A stretch of 64,000 nucleotides of DNA from Ceratothoa steindachneri. Lineage: Eukaryota; Arthropoda; Malacostraca; Isopoda; Cymothoidae. The number at the start of each line of letters is the position of its first letter. Within the stretch, counting starts at the first letter, position 1. Under the pieces are notes generated by a model that saw only the letters and a program-made list of their open reading frames with translations, had not been told where the DNA came from and did no database searches. The position numbers and the translations under genes were made by a program. The stretch covers positions 190,844,985 to 190,908,984 of the forward strand of contig OZ018321.1 of NCBI GenBank assembly GCA_963969495.1, read 5' to 3'. Of this stretch, positions 35,120 to 47,559 are shown piece after piece.

Positions 35120-37120
35120 TCATTCTGATATTTATTTGCATTAGATTATCCGGAAGGGGGACTTCACTGACGGGGCGAGGGGCAAATGACGCTACCTACT
35201 TCGAGAAGAAACTCAAATATGACTGCCCTGTGGTGCAAAAGGTCGAACCTTTCGTCTATTTATCTGTGAAGACGGTCGAGTGTCCCATTGATGACTCTTT
35301 CCATTTTGTTCTTGGCTGAGAACCCAGCGTTGCTCGAGTTCTCGTCAGCAATTTATTTAATTCATCCCTGACGTCTTTCAATTTCGATATTTCACTCTTG
35401 ACTGAGACCAAGAGCTTCTTCGAATGAATCAGTGACCAACAATTCTCTTTTATCGTCGAACTAAACTCAGATGGCTTTCAAATCAAGGGCAACATCGTAG
35501 AAATTTATATTAGTTTCTTAGGACTTCTTTTGGATGTCAATACGGATGATTATTTTGGTCCAAAATCCTAGCCAAGTTAGAAAATGGTAACTCATTGTGC
35601 GCTTATACATCTACTTTGCGACACTTCTTGTTTCATTGGTTACGTTTTCATTGTCTATCATATCCTGGAAAACTTGAAGTACTTACTCAAGGTACTTGTT
35701 GAAAGATTTAACTACTTCTGTCCTTGCGTTACACCTTGTTTTAGACTACTACTTAATAATTGCAATTACGCCATGTTTTTCAGTTTTTCCTAGCGTTATG
35801 CTGAACGAGAGAACAATGCGCAGCGAGTTTCTATGACTAAAAAAAAATACCAGATCATTATTGTATCTTATTTGGTTGCATGTACACCCACAAAATTGAT
35901 TGCATGATTTTCGTAATTCAGACACATTGCTAGTTTTTTTTGTCACTTATTCTTTGACAAACATCCTGCAATCACAACAGCGTTGTCATAGCACTGTGGC
36001 TTACAATTTGTAGCTCCATTTCTCCCTTCTTTAGCTGTTTCAAGTTGTCTTCAACCAAGTTCTCAGCACATTTCTTTTTAATGTGAATAAAATCAAAGAA
36101 GAAATCTCTAACATGGACTGTTTTCCTCTCAAACTTAGTTTCTACGGACCTCACTAGTTCTGACATATGCTCACGGTGTATTTGATCAGATCATGAGTCG
36201 AGTCGAACATGATGGCATTTGGCTTTACGAATGAGTGCCAGTAAACTTTGTATAACAGTGGATGCCACCATTTGAATGAATTCGTTATGTACATTCGGTA
36301 AAAGATGAGAGGTGGATCAGGGATGGCTTCCCACGGGAGTGAGCTGTTTTTTCACGAGATGGTCGAAGATGGGTAGTAGTTTAAATAAGTAAAGGAAATT
36401 TCCCACATTAGATTCATCGTCTAGCTGATGTGACTCATGTTTCCTTGAAAATCCACTACCTCACCACAACCATTTTCCTATTTCCTCTCGAACCAAGTTT
36501 TGATTAATGAGCGGTTATGTGTTGGTACGAAAGGTTAGTGGCTGCTGTGCAAATACTTTGAATATATGTAGCTATATTATTTCTTTTCCCAACGTGTCAG
36601 ACTGAATTTCTCTTTCTGTGACCTTGTTGAACTTCAGAAGTTCAACGTTATGCTGTCCAATCACTTCTGGATTGACATTTTAAAGCTCATGAACACCATG
36701 CAATGGAAAAGGTTTACTCTTACCAGGTTCAATCTCATCAATAAACCCTAGATTCTTACCACCACCATCGTTTTCCCATCCTGACATATCCACGTTCTTC
36801 TGGCAGTCTCACGTTATACCCAGACTTACCTGACTTGAGATCTCCTCGGTTTATGACGCATTTGTACTTGATTTACCTTTGGATTTTAAAAAACTTGTAG
36901 CACGTGCACGCGATTTCATGGGCAGGTCGAACTATTTATTACGTTCTTTTCAAAGAAGTGCATGAACAATTCGCTCGACTTCTTGGCTTCCTTTGCCTAC
37001 AACTTTCATCCATTCCATCTTCTAGCTTCACATTCATTCTTCTTCGTAAAGAACCCTTCATGGTCTTCTTATACTATGATCCGAAATATGGAAATTGCAC
37101 TTTTGAAATAGAACATTAAA
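35120..37120 (-). pseudogene. hAT-type transposase pseudogene with DUF4371-like domain (copy 1)
   Basis: On the minus strand, through many frame changes: a degraded N-terminal part (36200-37120); HNEFIQMVASTVIQSLLAL and AKCHHVRLDST near 36190-36290; HMSELVRSVETKFERKTV and LVEDNLKQLKKGEMELQ at 35972-36166; CYDNAVVIAGCLSKNK and NYENHAINFVGVHAT at 35870-35990; VVKSFNKYLE near 35700; and FDDKRELLVTDSFEEALG near 35430-35470. This is the order seen in ZMYM1-like/hAT proteins: D-x-T-P block, YDGA-x-M-x-G, C-x-x-H-x-L-N-L, late insertion region. The family cuts and pastes DNA; this copy is dead. A similar protein lies at 61230-62590. Confidence 0.7.
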
Positions 37121-37990
37121 TTTCCTAGATTTTGGACAAATTTCTGGACTAGCACCCTAGTTTGCGCAGTAGAATGCTGTTACCAGCAGTTGGCACTGAA
37201 CAGTGGTACTATTATAGTTAAATTATAGTCAATAATAAAGTGAATAGTTAATTTACTAATAAACTTATTCGTGATTTTAGCTAGTAAAGTGATGCGATGG
37301 TTACACAATCTAAACATTTACGAGCTTTGTGTTACCAAATTAGGTGACTAGTTAAGGTGTTGCTAGGATGTCTCAATTAATGCTCAATGATTGAAATTTG
37401 TCGTCGCCCATTGACAGGTCTTCCATAAAATATTCGATTATTTAAACATTTATTTATTTATTATTCCATTTATAAGTGTGCATTAGATTCAATCCACATT
37501 AAGGATCAACAATTCACATTTTTAACACGAACTAATATCGAGCAACATTGAACATTCCATGTCAAATAATTTGTTCAATGACAATCAATTCCACTCAATT
37601 ATACTCACTGAACTAAACTAGAAAAACAATATAAATGACACCGAAATACTATCGAAAAAATATCATTATTTCAATGATATTTAGTGTCACCAAATTAGCA
37701 GAACACAGTATGAATAGCTCGACGTAGCTTGGAGCAAGTAATATACTTTGCAGTAGACAACTAGTCACAAAGAAAATAGAAGTTTTAATATCCGTTGAAG
37801 TAGTTAAATAGGCACGAACAATTCCTAGTTGACAAATGAGATTTCGTAGGAGAATTTAAAAGGTACTCGTAGGTCAAGGCGAGGTACAGATAAATATAGC
37901 CCAAATCAGAATGAAGACCACGATAAAAAAACCTTAAGGAATACAAAAGAATGAATATGTTTTGTGAATGAATTTTAATGCAAGATGACT
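37121..37990. other. No gene recognised
   Basis: AT-rich stretch between the hAT remnant and the 3' tail of the L2 LINE. No frame or repeat stands out. Confidence 0.45.
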
Positions 37991-40763
37991 ATAGTAATAA
38001 TAATAATAATAAGTATTTATAATGCGCCCTTCGGGGTTGTTAGCCCTCACAAAGCACAGATTGTGTAGCGAGTGCAGAGAAAGTTTACAGGGAAGAGAAG
38101 GCAATTCTGAAGAGATGAGTCTTCAGGAGACGTTTAAAGGTAGCAAGGGGGGCAGAGGATCAAACTTCGGCAGGAAGAGTATTCCCGAGTCTAGGAGCAC
38201 AAACTGAGAAGGAACGGTCACCCATCGAGCAGAGGACAGAACGAGGAGTGTTCAGGAGTGGAGCGAGGTTAGACCGGAGTGCCCGAGGAGTTTGACGACA
38301 GGAAAGGGCAGACGAGGGATAAAGTGGACTCTCGAGGTTTAGGACCTTGTAGGGGATGAGAAGAATTTTAGAGTGGGTACGGAAGCGAATAGGTAAACGG
38401 TGTAGCTCCTGTAACAGAGGCATCGAAGGAGGAAACCGGGGGTGAGGAAGGAAGAGCCGGGCAGCATAGTTTTGAACTAGTTGTAGGGGGAGAAGTGACG
38501 AAGAAGGGAGATTCACTAAAAGAGAATTGTAGTAGTCTAAGCGTGAGGTGACGAAGGCATAAATAGCAGTCGCAAGGCTTCGTCGATCAAAATGGGATCT
38601 AACACGTGAAAAGTTGCGGAGGAAACCGATGGAAGAATTACAGATACAATGGATGTGCCGTTTAAACGAGAGTTGCTCGTCGAAAATAACACCAAGATTA
38701 CTGACGGTAACAGAGAAGGCGACATTGGTTTCCCCAAGGTTAAGGGAGGGAAAGAGAGCTTTAGATTTCTCCACTATTAAAGCGGTACCAACAAGGAGAA
38801 CTTCAGTTTTATCGTGGTTAAGCTTGAGAAAGTTGGCAGACAGCCATTCAATTATGGAGGTGTAGGCTGAAAGGAGCTTGGTAATTGATTAAGAGAAGGA
38901 CACGGGGGATGAGGAAAGGTATATCTGACTGTCATCAGTATAGAAGTGAAAGGAAATGCCTAAATCGCGAAGAAGGGAGCTAAGAGGAAATAAGTATATG
39001 CGAAAGAGGAGTGAACCAAGGACTGAGCCCTGAGGCACCTCAAAATAAATGGGCGCGGGCTCGTAGGAGAGGTTATCGAGCGCGACCGACTGAATGCGGG
39101 TAGAGAGGTATGAGCGGAACCATTCGAGTACATTTCCCGAGAGACCAAGGAAAGTGTGAAGATGATGAAGAAGGATAGTGTGTTCGATGGTCTCGAAAGC
39201 AGAGGAGAGGTCTAGGAAGACTAGAATGGATGTAAAATCCCTATCGGCAGCTCTACGTAAACCGTCTGAAACATTAACATGAGTGGTTTCAGCAGTGCTT
39301 CTCTTTGAACTCCGATTGGTACATTTCATTGATATTGCAGTTAGAAATATGGTCATTAAGGAGAGAGAAAACCACTCTCTCGAGGATCTTAGAGAGGAAT
39401 GGAAGTTGTGAGATAGGGCGATAGCTAGATGGTTCAGAGGGGTTAAGGTGTGTGTTTTTTTAAGGATAGGACGAATTGAGGCATGTTTGAAGGGAGAGGG
39501 AAACACCTCTGTAGCAAGATAACTGTTAAAGAGATGAAGAATCAGTGGGAGGACAGCAATGAGAATTTAGTGGAGGAGTTTGGGTGGAAAGACGTCCTTA
39601 GGAGATCCAGATTTGTTAGAGCGTGAGATCAGGGTAGTTACTTCTTCAGAGGACGCACGAGTCAGGACGTTAAGCGGCAATGGAATATGGTTGGGGAGAA
39701 CAGCATGGGCTTGTTCAGACGACTGAAGTAGTACGCCGCGAAGGTTAATAACTTTATCAGAAAAAAAAATAAAAAGAGTAGAGGGGTTGATGCAGGGAGA
39801 GGTGGGGGAAATGGGGCTAGGCGAGGAAAGACGAGAGGGAAGACGAAAGATAGTCCGAGGGTCATTCTTGCTCTCAGACAAAAGTTTGCGTGAATGAGCC
39901 ACACGCGCTGATTTTAATTTGGAAGAATAAGTCGAAGTAGCAAGGCGATAGGCAAGTGAGAGGGAGGTCGTGTCCTGCCCACGGGAGCGTGCTTTTTGAA
40001 GGGCACGTTCATGAGCACGTAAGGACCTCCTTGAACGAAGGAGTTCCATGGTGAACCAAGGGGTGCGGTGATGGTGGTTTGAAGAAGGAGTGATAAGTGG
40101 GACGTGCACGTCAAGCCAGGCGAGTAATGATTGGTGCAGTGAGTTTAAGATTTGGTCTGGTGAAGCAGTAGTATCAATAGGGGGTAGGGCACAAACAACA
40201 TCGTTCAAGTGAGAAGTAGTATCAATTGACCATAGTCGCGGGAAAGGAGTAGGATCTCGGGATGAGTGAGTAGGTAGGTGGTCGGGAGTATAGAATTTAA
40301 AATTGACTAAGGAGTGGTCGGAAATCGCATTAGAAAGGTCAGTTACTGTTAGATTAGATATATGGAGGTTCGAGATGACTAAGTCAAGGGTATTACCATG
40401 TTTATGTGTTGGGGATGACACATGTTGTGTAAGAGAGAAGAGGTCGATGATGTCAATTAATGCGCGAAAAGTCTCATTGTGGCTAGGAAGATTGAAGTCA
40501 CCAAGAATAAGGAGAGAACCAGTAGAGGATAGGTCGGAGAGTAGGTTACTGAACTCCTCGAGAAATAAGGCCGGAGACGAGCTGGGAGGGCGATAAAGAA
40601 CCACAATAGTCAGAGCGGGCACAGCACGTGAGACAGCAATGAGAGCCTCAAATGAGGCTAGAGGGGGGAAGGGGAGAAGATTCAGGGAGAAGGATGATTT
40701 GGAAATCAATGCAACTCCCCGTCCACGGTGGTTCCGAGGAACATGCAGGAAAGAATAAATCAC
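37991..40763 (-). mobile_element. L2-type LINE, 5'-truncated, with TTA-repeat 3' tail
   Basis: One reading frame runs from 40763 to about 38160, followed by a short 3' UTR. It ends with AAATACTTATTATTATTATT at 37991-38020 on the minus strand, the trinucleotide tail typical of L2. The 5' end is cut inside the endonuclease: the frame begins at about residue 80 of a normal L2 ORF2. The flanking sequence at 40775-40797 is also an ATT repeat, so target-site structure cannot be read. Confidence 0.85.
38160..40763 (-). pseudogene. L2 LINE ORF2: endonuclease and reverse transcriptase
   Basis: 868 codons in one frame with two in-frame TAA stops (39567-39569 and 38889-38891) and one frame-shifted segment (about 39300-39440) that later returns to frame. 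The endonuclease part shows ALTIVVLYRPPSSSPALF, LLILGDFNLPSHNETF, NTLDLVISN and SDHSLVNF, the APE catalytic D-F-N and S-D-H motifs. RT: FTSILVFLDLSSAFETIEH (motif A), VPQGSVLGSLL, and HFYTDDSQIYLS with YTDD at 38931-38942. The C-terminal thumb includes RSHFDRRSLATAIYAFVTSR and the closing SFSVCAPRLGNTLP. It is the best-preserved long frame in the window and could be a recent insertion. Confidence 0.9.
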
Positions 40764-41300
40764 TGTAAACTAATTAAAATTATTTATTATTATTATTGAT
40801 TCAATAATTAATGTTAATCAATTACAAATTAACGGTGTTTTGTAAATCGTGAAACCCTTGGAAACTAAATAGCTGCCATAGGATCAGAAGAGCGCGTCAG
40901 TTTGGGAATCCGTAGATGGATTAAACCAGATCGTTTGATCCTGCTATTTTTTTATTCTAACTGAGTTTTATATTCCTCCTTTTATATCAAAAGTAATATA
41001 TAGTTTAGAAATATTTGTAATTGAAAAGTGATGCAAGTACATTTATACGGGACTATATGTAACGAAAGGTGATATAAACGCAGCCAGGGCAATGACACGT
41101 TCACGTACGGTTAAACTAAACAGAATCTAAAAAGTTCTTATTGATACTATTAATACTTAACTGTATTATTTTTTATTATAATATTATGGATTAAAGAATA
41201 ATACAAGTTTTTATATAATATATAGCTGAAAAGTGGTGTAATTTAATTTGTTTATTTGAAGTAAGGAAAACTGCAATGTACGGAGTTAGACTTCTAGAGT
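40764..41300. other. No gene recognised
   Basis: AT-rich interval with an ATT repeat at its left end. Confidence 0.45.
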
Positions 41301-41304
41301 CAAG

Positions 41305-41755
41305 GTATGGGATCGATCCCAGAGAGCGCGGATACAAAACTCAGCGGCATCAAGAGCTGGTCGCCCATTGGTGTATACCCTGAAGCTTACATCCGCTGGG
41401 GTAAAGAGTTCCACATACATCATCAGCAAATTGCCAATCACAAGTTACCTTTCCCCTCTGGTCTTCAGAGCCCAATATATCCACTCTCTCCTCGCTTCTG
41501 GAGCGTCGCCAATAGAGAATTATACCCCTTCTGTGACAGTCACATCTACATATCCAGAGGTGAAGTACTAGCGTCTCCTGGTATGAGGGTAATACCATTC
41601 ACCTCCTCCTGACGCCGACCCACGGGGAGTTCTTTGATCATTGCTACCCACTCACCCACTAGGACCTGCATCTGGTGACCCCGGGCATGCCACTGCGGTG
41701 TCATTCTGATCTTTATATGGATTTCATCATCCGGTCGGGGAATGTGGTCCACAAT
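41305..41755 (-). pseudogene. Unidentified coding repeat (PRPD-EI-IK family), copy 2
   Basis: Minus-strand reading: PRPDDEIHIKIRMTPQWHAR, then LVGEWVAMIKEL, NGITLIPGDASTS, VTVTEGV, IGDAPEARRE, IYWALKTRGE, LVIGNLLMMYVELFTPADVS and NGRPALDAAEF. The meaningful reading switches frame at least twice but stays coherent for about 150 residues, so this was once coding. The N-terminal 20 residues match the fragment at 32640. I do not recognise the family; a structural protein of a mobile element or an integrated virus is possible but unproven. Confidence 0.5.
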
Positions 41756-41896
41756 GGGAAGGAATGATGTTTAAATATACAAACCCTTTGCAAGTTTCAA
41801 ATATTTATATAATACATATTATAAAGAATATTCTGGGTGATTAAAGAGGAATAAATGTGTTTTTTATAGTTTTTATTACAAAAATATTTACCTAGG

Positions 41897-42177
41897 AGCG
41901 TTTGATCGTTTCGAAAATATATGAGAGTAAAATAATTTTTTGGCAGGAACAAAGTTTGACGCAATTACTTTTGATACTAAGATATTTAATTTAATGAAAA
42001 TATATGTAATTAAATTACATATATTTTTCATTAAATTATTCTACATAATATTTTTTTTGGGGGGGAAATATAATTAAATAAATTTAAATAGCGTAGTAAC
42101 AAAAGTAACTGCGTCAAACTGTTACATCATCCAAAATGTTTTTCTTCTTCTCGTATATTTTCGAAACGATCAAACGC
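41897..42177. mobile_element. Palindromic element (MITE or foldback), ~280 bp
   Basis: Arms of about 100 bp: left 41897-41992 and right 42075-42177. Paired blocks are GCGTTTGATCGTTTCGAAAA, GTTTGACGCA.TTACTTTTG and GATATTTAA/ATTTAAAT. Nested in the middle is a second near-perfect palindrome at 41986-42037 (arms AATTTAATGAAAA.TATATG). No frame. Target duplication is not clear. Confidence 0.8.
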
Positions 42178-43555
42178 GGACGTTGGGTTTAGCTTGGTTA
42201 AAATGACGTCATCAAAGACAAGGCGCGTTTACGAGGGAGTCACGATTGTAAAAGATTGGTTCGAAACGTGTCTCAGATATTTAGGGGAGGGGAACAAGGC
42301 GCAACTGCAAAGGTGGAATGTGTGTGAATGCGCATTGGAAATGTCATTTATTCAGATTGACTACTTGCTCTTGATGTGGGGAAATACGAATAAGTTAGGC
42401 GTGCTTCTTATCCAATAACTGTGGTGAACGAAAAGGTCACTACACTATGTCGTCAGGGCATGTGTTATACCTACCATACTTTAGGTACGCCACTCTTCTT
42501 GGTGTAAATATATTCGTCGACAGTCTCTCACTATACAAACATATAATAGTATAAAATTATGAGGCAAACAAAAATTATAATTATTATTATTATTATTCGA
42601 CCTTCGGTCATTTCCCCTTTATTTAATTGTTTATTATTTCGCACGCTTCATATCCAACTTCCATTTTTCGTTAGATCAAGTCCCTCAAAGTAAAGAAAAA
42701 TAATTATTGGTCATAAGGGAGATACCTGAATACCTTGCATGATGAGATGTAGTAGTTAAAAAAAGAGGTAAGATCAATTAAATCGATGTAACCAACCACG
42801 GAGCATTCAATAAATAGGGACGGAATGGGGAGAGGGAGAAGAGATCAAGAAATAAAGGTACGCGTCCTTCAGCTCTCGCCTGGAGCGTGTGCTCGCCCCC
42901 TGAAGGCTGCCACATTGATTAATATTACAATATAAACACATATTTATGGGTTAAAACAATAAAAAACGTGTCTAACTGCATTAAATCTATAATTGTGTCC
43001 ATTGTTGTGAGCGTCGTACCGAGTGTGACAGGACTTTTGCAATATCAGGTAATTCTACACCTCGACAACCGAACACTAACTCTTTTAATCAACTTTTATT
43101 CTTTGCAGGAACCTCCCATACTGAGAATCTTCGGCTTGATTTTATTATTTTCTAAGTTTCCTTCTTTCTTTTTACACCAAAACTAACAGTTAACTTTGTG
43201 GGGGGGGGGGTGATTCTGGACTCATTCCTGTGGATGCAGTTTTTATTATTGTATATTATGATTTATTTGAATTTTGACGAGCTTTGATAATGATGCTTCT
43301 CTTTTTTTTACACATATCTGTTGATGGTTCAAATTGTATATTGTAGATGCATGATCTGACACAATTCTATGGATTGTTTAAATTGACACGATGCATTTTG
43401 TGGGTGGCTTGTGACAGATGCGGATGACTTCTGACAGGCCTTTGTGGCCTTTGTCATCCATGAAATTATGTTATGTTAATATTCCCATCTTTTGTTTCTT
43501 TTTAAAGTCGACCACGTAATCCTACTACGAAATATTAGGCATATAAATATTGGGG
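42178..43555. other. No gene recognised
   Basis: A plus-strand frame of 74 codons at 42194-42418 begins right at the palindrome and has no known match. A TTA-repeat lies at 42577-42597, and a G-run at 43200. The rest is AT-rich. Confidence 0.4.
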
Positions 43556-43559
43556 CAAA

Positions 43560-44670
43560 CTAGGTGTATGACTGTACAATTTTCTCTCGGACATAACACA
43601 AAGAGTAGCCGTTAATGGGGGTCCTGCCGCAGCCCTCTAAAGTAGTCAGTTGCGTACCACAGGGATCAGTCCTCGGCCTAATTCTGTTCCTATTAATGAT
43701 CAGAAACTTCGACATTAGGATCGAAAGCTCCAATTTAAGATCATTGGAAGGTGACACTAGAATATCCCTAAGAATAACTAGCCCTCAAAATATGCTAATC
43801 CTACAAAAAGACTTAAATAACATATAATCACATGGACACAAAAAACAATCTCCATTTTAACGAGAGCAAATTTGAAATACTCAGATATGGGAGCAACAGG
43901 GTAATTCAAGACACCACCAGTTATAAGACCAACTCAGGCACAATACAAGTTAAGGATCACACCAAAGACCTAGGAGTGCTAATGCTTGCAGATGCCACCT
44001 ACAAACAACATATGAAAAGCATCATAACCCCTGCTAAATGTCTATGTGAATGGATCTTCCGTACTTTTAGAACCAGTGAGGAAAAATGCCTAATCACTCT
44101 TTGGAAAAGACTTGTGCTCCCAAGACTGGAATACTGCTGCTAACTGTGGAACCCAGGCGGCATTGGAGAGATTGAAAACATTGAAGAGGTACAGAGGAGC
44201 TTTACCAGCAGAATAGCTTCCTTAGCTGGCAAAAATTACTAGGAGAAGATGAAATCCTTAACCCTTTACTCACTCCAAAGACGTTGCGAGAGGTATATAG
44301 CTATATATACGTAGAGGATGCTAGAAGGACAGGTGCCAAATGTTGGGATTCGAGCCAACAACAATACCACAAGAAGAAGGACCTGCTATACAAAGGGCTA
44401 CAAAACCCTGCAGTCAAGCAGTGTACCTTAGAGTGGGCCCAGGATCTTCAATTCCCTGCCAGCTCACATAAGAAATATGTTATCCTGTAGTGTGAAGTCT
44501 TCCAAGACTAAACTTGACATATACTTACACAAAGTCCCAGACACAACGCCACTGCCAGTATATAAGATTTGGCCTCACTACAACAGACTGTTGGACATAA
44601 CACCACCACAAATGCTGGTAGAAGCTGGTCGCAGTGGCACAACGTACAACTGAGGTCGTCAGACCTGAAT
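43560..44670 (+). pseudogene. CR1-like LINE reverse transcriptase fragment with 3' end
   Basis: Plus strand: SKVVSCVPQGSVLGLILFLL (motif B and the GSVLG box), then RIESSNLRSLEGDTRISL. Here the catalytic F-A-D-D has become L-E-G-D at 43744-43755, so one Asp is lost. Next come LHFNESKFEILRYGSN, VKDHTKDLGVLM, EKCLITLWKRLVLPRLEYCC and, after a stop, LWNPGGIGEIENIEEVQRSF. The frame shifts several times toward GPRIFNSLPAHIRN and KSFKTKLDIYLHKVPD, the usual C-terminal end, at about 44460-44560. A short A-rich 3' end follows. The 5' part is missing. Confidence 0.8.
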
Positions 44671-46064
44671 ATCATCAAGGTAGGATCAAGATAGGTTCCT
44701 CGAATTAATGGAAATAAAGGAACGATTTAGTTAGTCATAGAAATAAAAAATGACAAAGAAAATGACAGAAATTTTAAAAGCCTAACTAAGTTGTTTATTC
44801 TTAAAAGTTAGGAAATATTTAGATTATAATATTGAAGGTATTTACTATTATAAAATTACCTCAATACTTTTTTAGGCCAAGCTCTGTAATTTAGGAACAC
44901 AATGTTTTTTGGTTTCAGAGCACCTACTCTTAAGTAACCCTGCATGAGTTTCTCATCATTTTTTTAAGCGGTCTGGCAGTATCCTTTAGGCGCTCGTTGT
45001 TAATTGTAGTATTGCATTGCTTGCACAGATCCCACCAGCTTAGGGAGGGGGGTTATTTGACCACTGTCCTTTTCGCATTTTTTTCAAAAGAGAGGTAACT
45101 ATAGGGGAACAGCGCTCTTTTTAGAGTATTAATCCATTCAGATTCTCTTACTTAAAATGTTATTTTGGTTGAACGTGTAAACCCATTATAATATTTCATA
45201 AAACTTCAAAGAGCTCATTTTCGAGGTGTCTTTGAGTGTCTTATTGCATCTTACGATGTGGTTCCTACAACTATAAGCCAAACCTCATTATTTCAATCAT
45301 CTTTATTCCATTGTTCTCCTTCGCTGTTTCTTGCATGATTTCTACTTTGGGTCGAGCGCCGACCCTATGGGTCTATCTTAGGACAAATCACCGAATGAAT
45401 AGTAGTGATTTGTTAAGGGATTCTAGGGGTTAGGCCAAGTTCCCCAAGAATCGAAAATCCCTATGTGGCTGCAATTTCTCGCTTTATTCTTCTTGGTGGC
45501 AAAAATCAACATATGTGCAAGAAATATAAATTTATTTGACTAGCGCCACTATAATTTCTCCAAATAATGAATGAATAAAGGGTCATCGTTCCAGCTTCTT
45601 CTCCCTCTACAGGGTACAGGTACGGAAAACATTTTTTATTGCAAGTGCCTTCTTAATAGACTGCTGCACCTGGTATCCAGAAGATCTGCAAGTCCTCACG
45701 GCCGAGTGAATCTAAGAAAGGCTCGGCTCATTGGGTTGAATCGAATTTTTTGACGGCGAAAGGGGAAGCGGTGCGCTTTGGAACCTCTACAAACAACACT
45801 TGCAGGTCGCAAGAGACGAGGACTTGAAAGGTTCTGTGCGTTGGAGCGTGATTAATTGGAAGATCAAATTTGCCCTGATACCCCTTTCTCTGAGTGGAAT
45901 GGGATGACCACTTCCATTGCGGGCGTGTTCGTGTGCATAAGGCTATACCTCTATGGCGGGCGAGCTTTACTGTTTTTCGAGCTGTCAGGCCAATTGAAAG
46001 CCACGGGTCCCATCTGTGTATCTTCCATAAAAGATATTCATATCCTTACCGTCCTGTCGACCAT
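44671..46064. other. No gene recognised
   Basis: Flank between the LINE 3' end and the gypsy LTR. Frames at 45571-45753 and 45856-46086 have no recognisable domain, and part of the second lies in the LTR. Confidence 0.4.
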
Positions 46065-47044
46065 TGATACGATTATAGGTTTATAGTTTTTGGTTACCAG
46101 TTTGTAGGGGGTTAGTTAATTAGTAATTAGTGGTCAGGAGACGGTGGCTAAATGTTGACCGGTAGAGGTCGACTTGTCTGTCTCCCATCAAAGTACTAAC
46201 ACGGGCCACTCTTGCTTAACTTCGACGTAGCGCTAATAGGGAACTCAGATACGGGACGCTGACCTTGGACTGACTCTAATTTGGAGTGGAAGATTATTGG
46301 GCGGAGAACTCGGTAAACTTAGGCACAATGAATTTGATTAAACGTATGTCGGATATTTGAGGTAAGCCTACTAATGTTTGAGTCTATTTTGAATGACCTT
46401 GACTGACTGTTGGGGTTTACCTAGTGCGATATATAGTGTATCGAAAACAGTGGGCGTGGCTCACTGGTAGCCAATGATGAAGTTTGGGCAGAGCTTACTC
46501 GCCTCACTGTTTATTTGTGTGTACATGGGGGTAGAGAAAATCCTCATCTCAAATTCGACAATATTTTTTTTGTTTTTCAGTTCTGTGATAGTAAATAAAG
46601 GTCTGCATCATTCCTGTTTTTAGCTCGGTGTTAATGGCTGCACCTGCTTCGACGTTTGTTTGTAAAGCTATAGCATTTCCCAGAATTTGCGTGACCCAAA
46701 AATGGTCCGACAGATACTGCGGGGGCCGCCTTCGTGTGTGTGAACGCGTGTACACGTGTAAGTTTGTGTGTATGTGAGTGTGTAAGAGTGTGATCGCGTA
46801 TGCATGTGAAAGACTCGAATTCATTTTGCTTATAGCCCTTTACAAGAATAGTATGCATTATTATTATTTACATGACTAAATGTTATATATTATTATTTAC
46901 ATGACAAAATGTTATATATTTTTTAGATTTCTTGCATGTGCATAATTATGTGCGTGCCCATTTCAAACCTTCATAGAATTCATATGATACTCACCTGTGA
47001 GGCTTCATTGTCCATCCTATTTCACCTTGCAAAGAGGCACTACA
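46065..47044 (-). repeat. Gypsy 3' LTR (~980 bp)
   Basis: Aligns with 52231-52970 through GGTTACCAGTTTGTAGGGGG, AGGTCGACTTG, CTGTTTATTTGTGTGTA, AATAAAGGTCT (possible polyadenylation signal on the other strand), CCTGCTTCGACGTTTGT and ATGGTCCGACAGATACT. It carries about 250 bp (roughly 46205-46450) absent from the other LTR, and two copies of a 28-bp unit at 46866-46920. Confidence 0.88.
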
Positions 47045-47559
47045 GAAAAGCTCCGAGAGACGAAGTGTTACAATTTATAATGAATCTAAAATATTTTATA
47101 GACTTATAAGAAATCTACATCTTTACATTAAATTTGGGTTCTTTTGACTCTCTGAATCTCACATACATTGTACATTTTTAGGAACGAGAGTTAAATTTAT
47201 ATTTTTATGGGCAGTATTACATAGACTTAGGGTTCTCTTGAACTCGGTTATTGCTTTGAATCGGGTGAGTGCTTCACACAACTATTCTTAGCCACATATA
47301 AATTCTGGCACCAGACTGAAATTATACTTGTAATGGCGTGATTTTTAACCTAATTTATCATCAGACACTCGACCTCTTCGAAATACAAAAATGAGGGGTC
47401 TTTCGCAAATGTTACTCGTCTACCAGATCGCGTATAAACCTTCGGATTATTATTATTTCCTAAGGCAACTGGCGAAGGTTCTTCTTTACTATTGTCCTCA
47501 TTAAGATTCCTTGTTGAATGATTTGTTCCTCATTCTGACCTAGTCAAGATCCTTCATCC

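Noticed and set aside
40303..40596. Plus-strand frame of 97 codons
   Set aside because: Antisense shadow of the L2 endonuclease on the minus strand.
46549..46858. His/Thr-rich frames (HTHIHTN, HTHKLTR)
   Set aside because: Antisense reading of GT-rich sequence inside the gypsy LTR.
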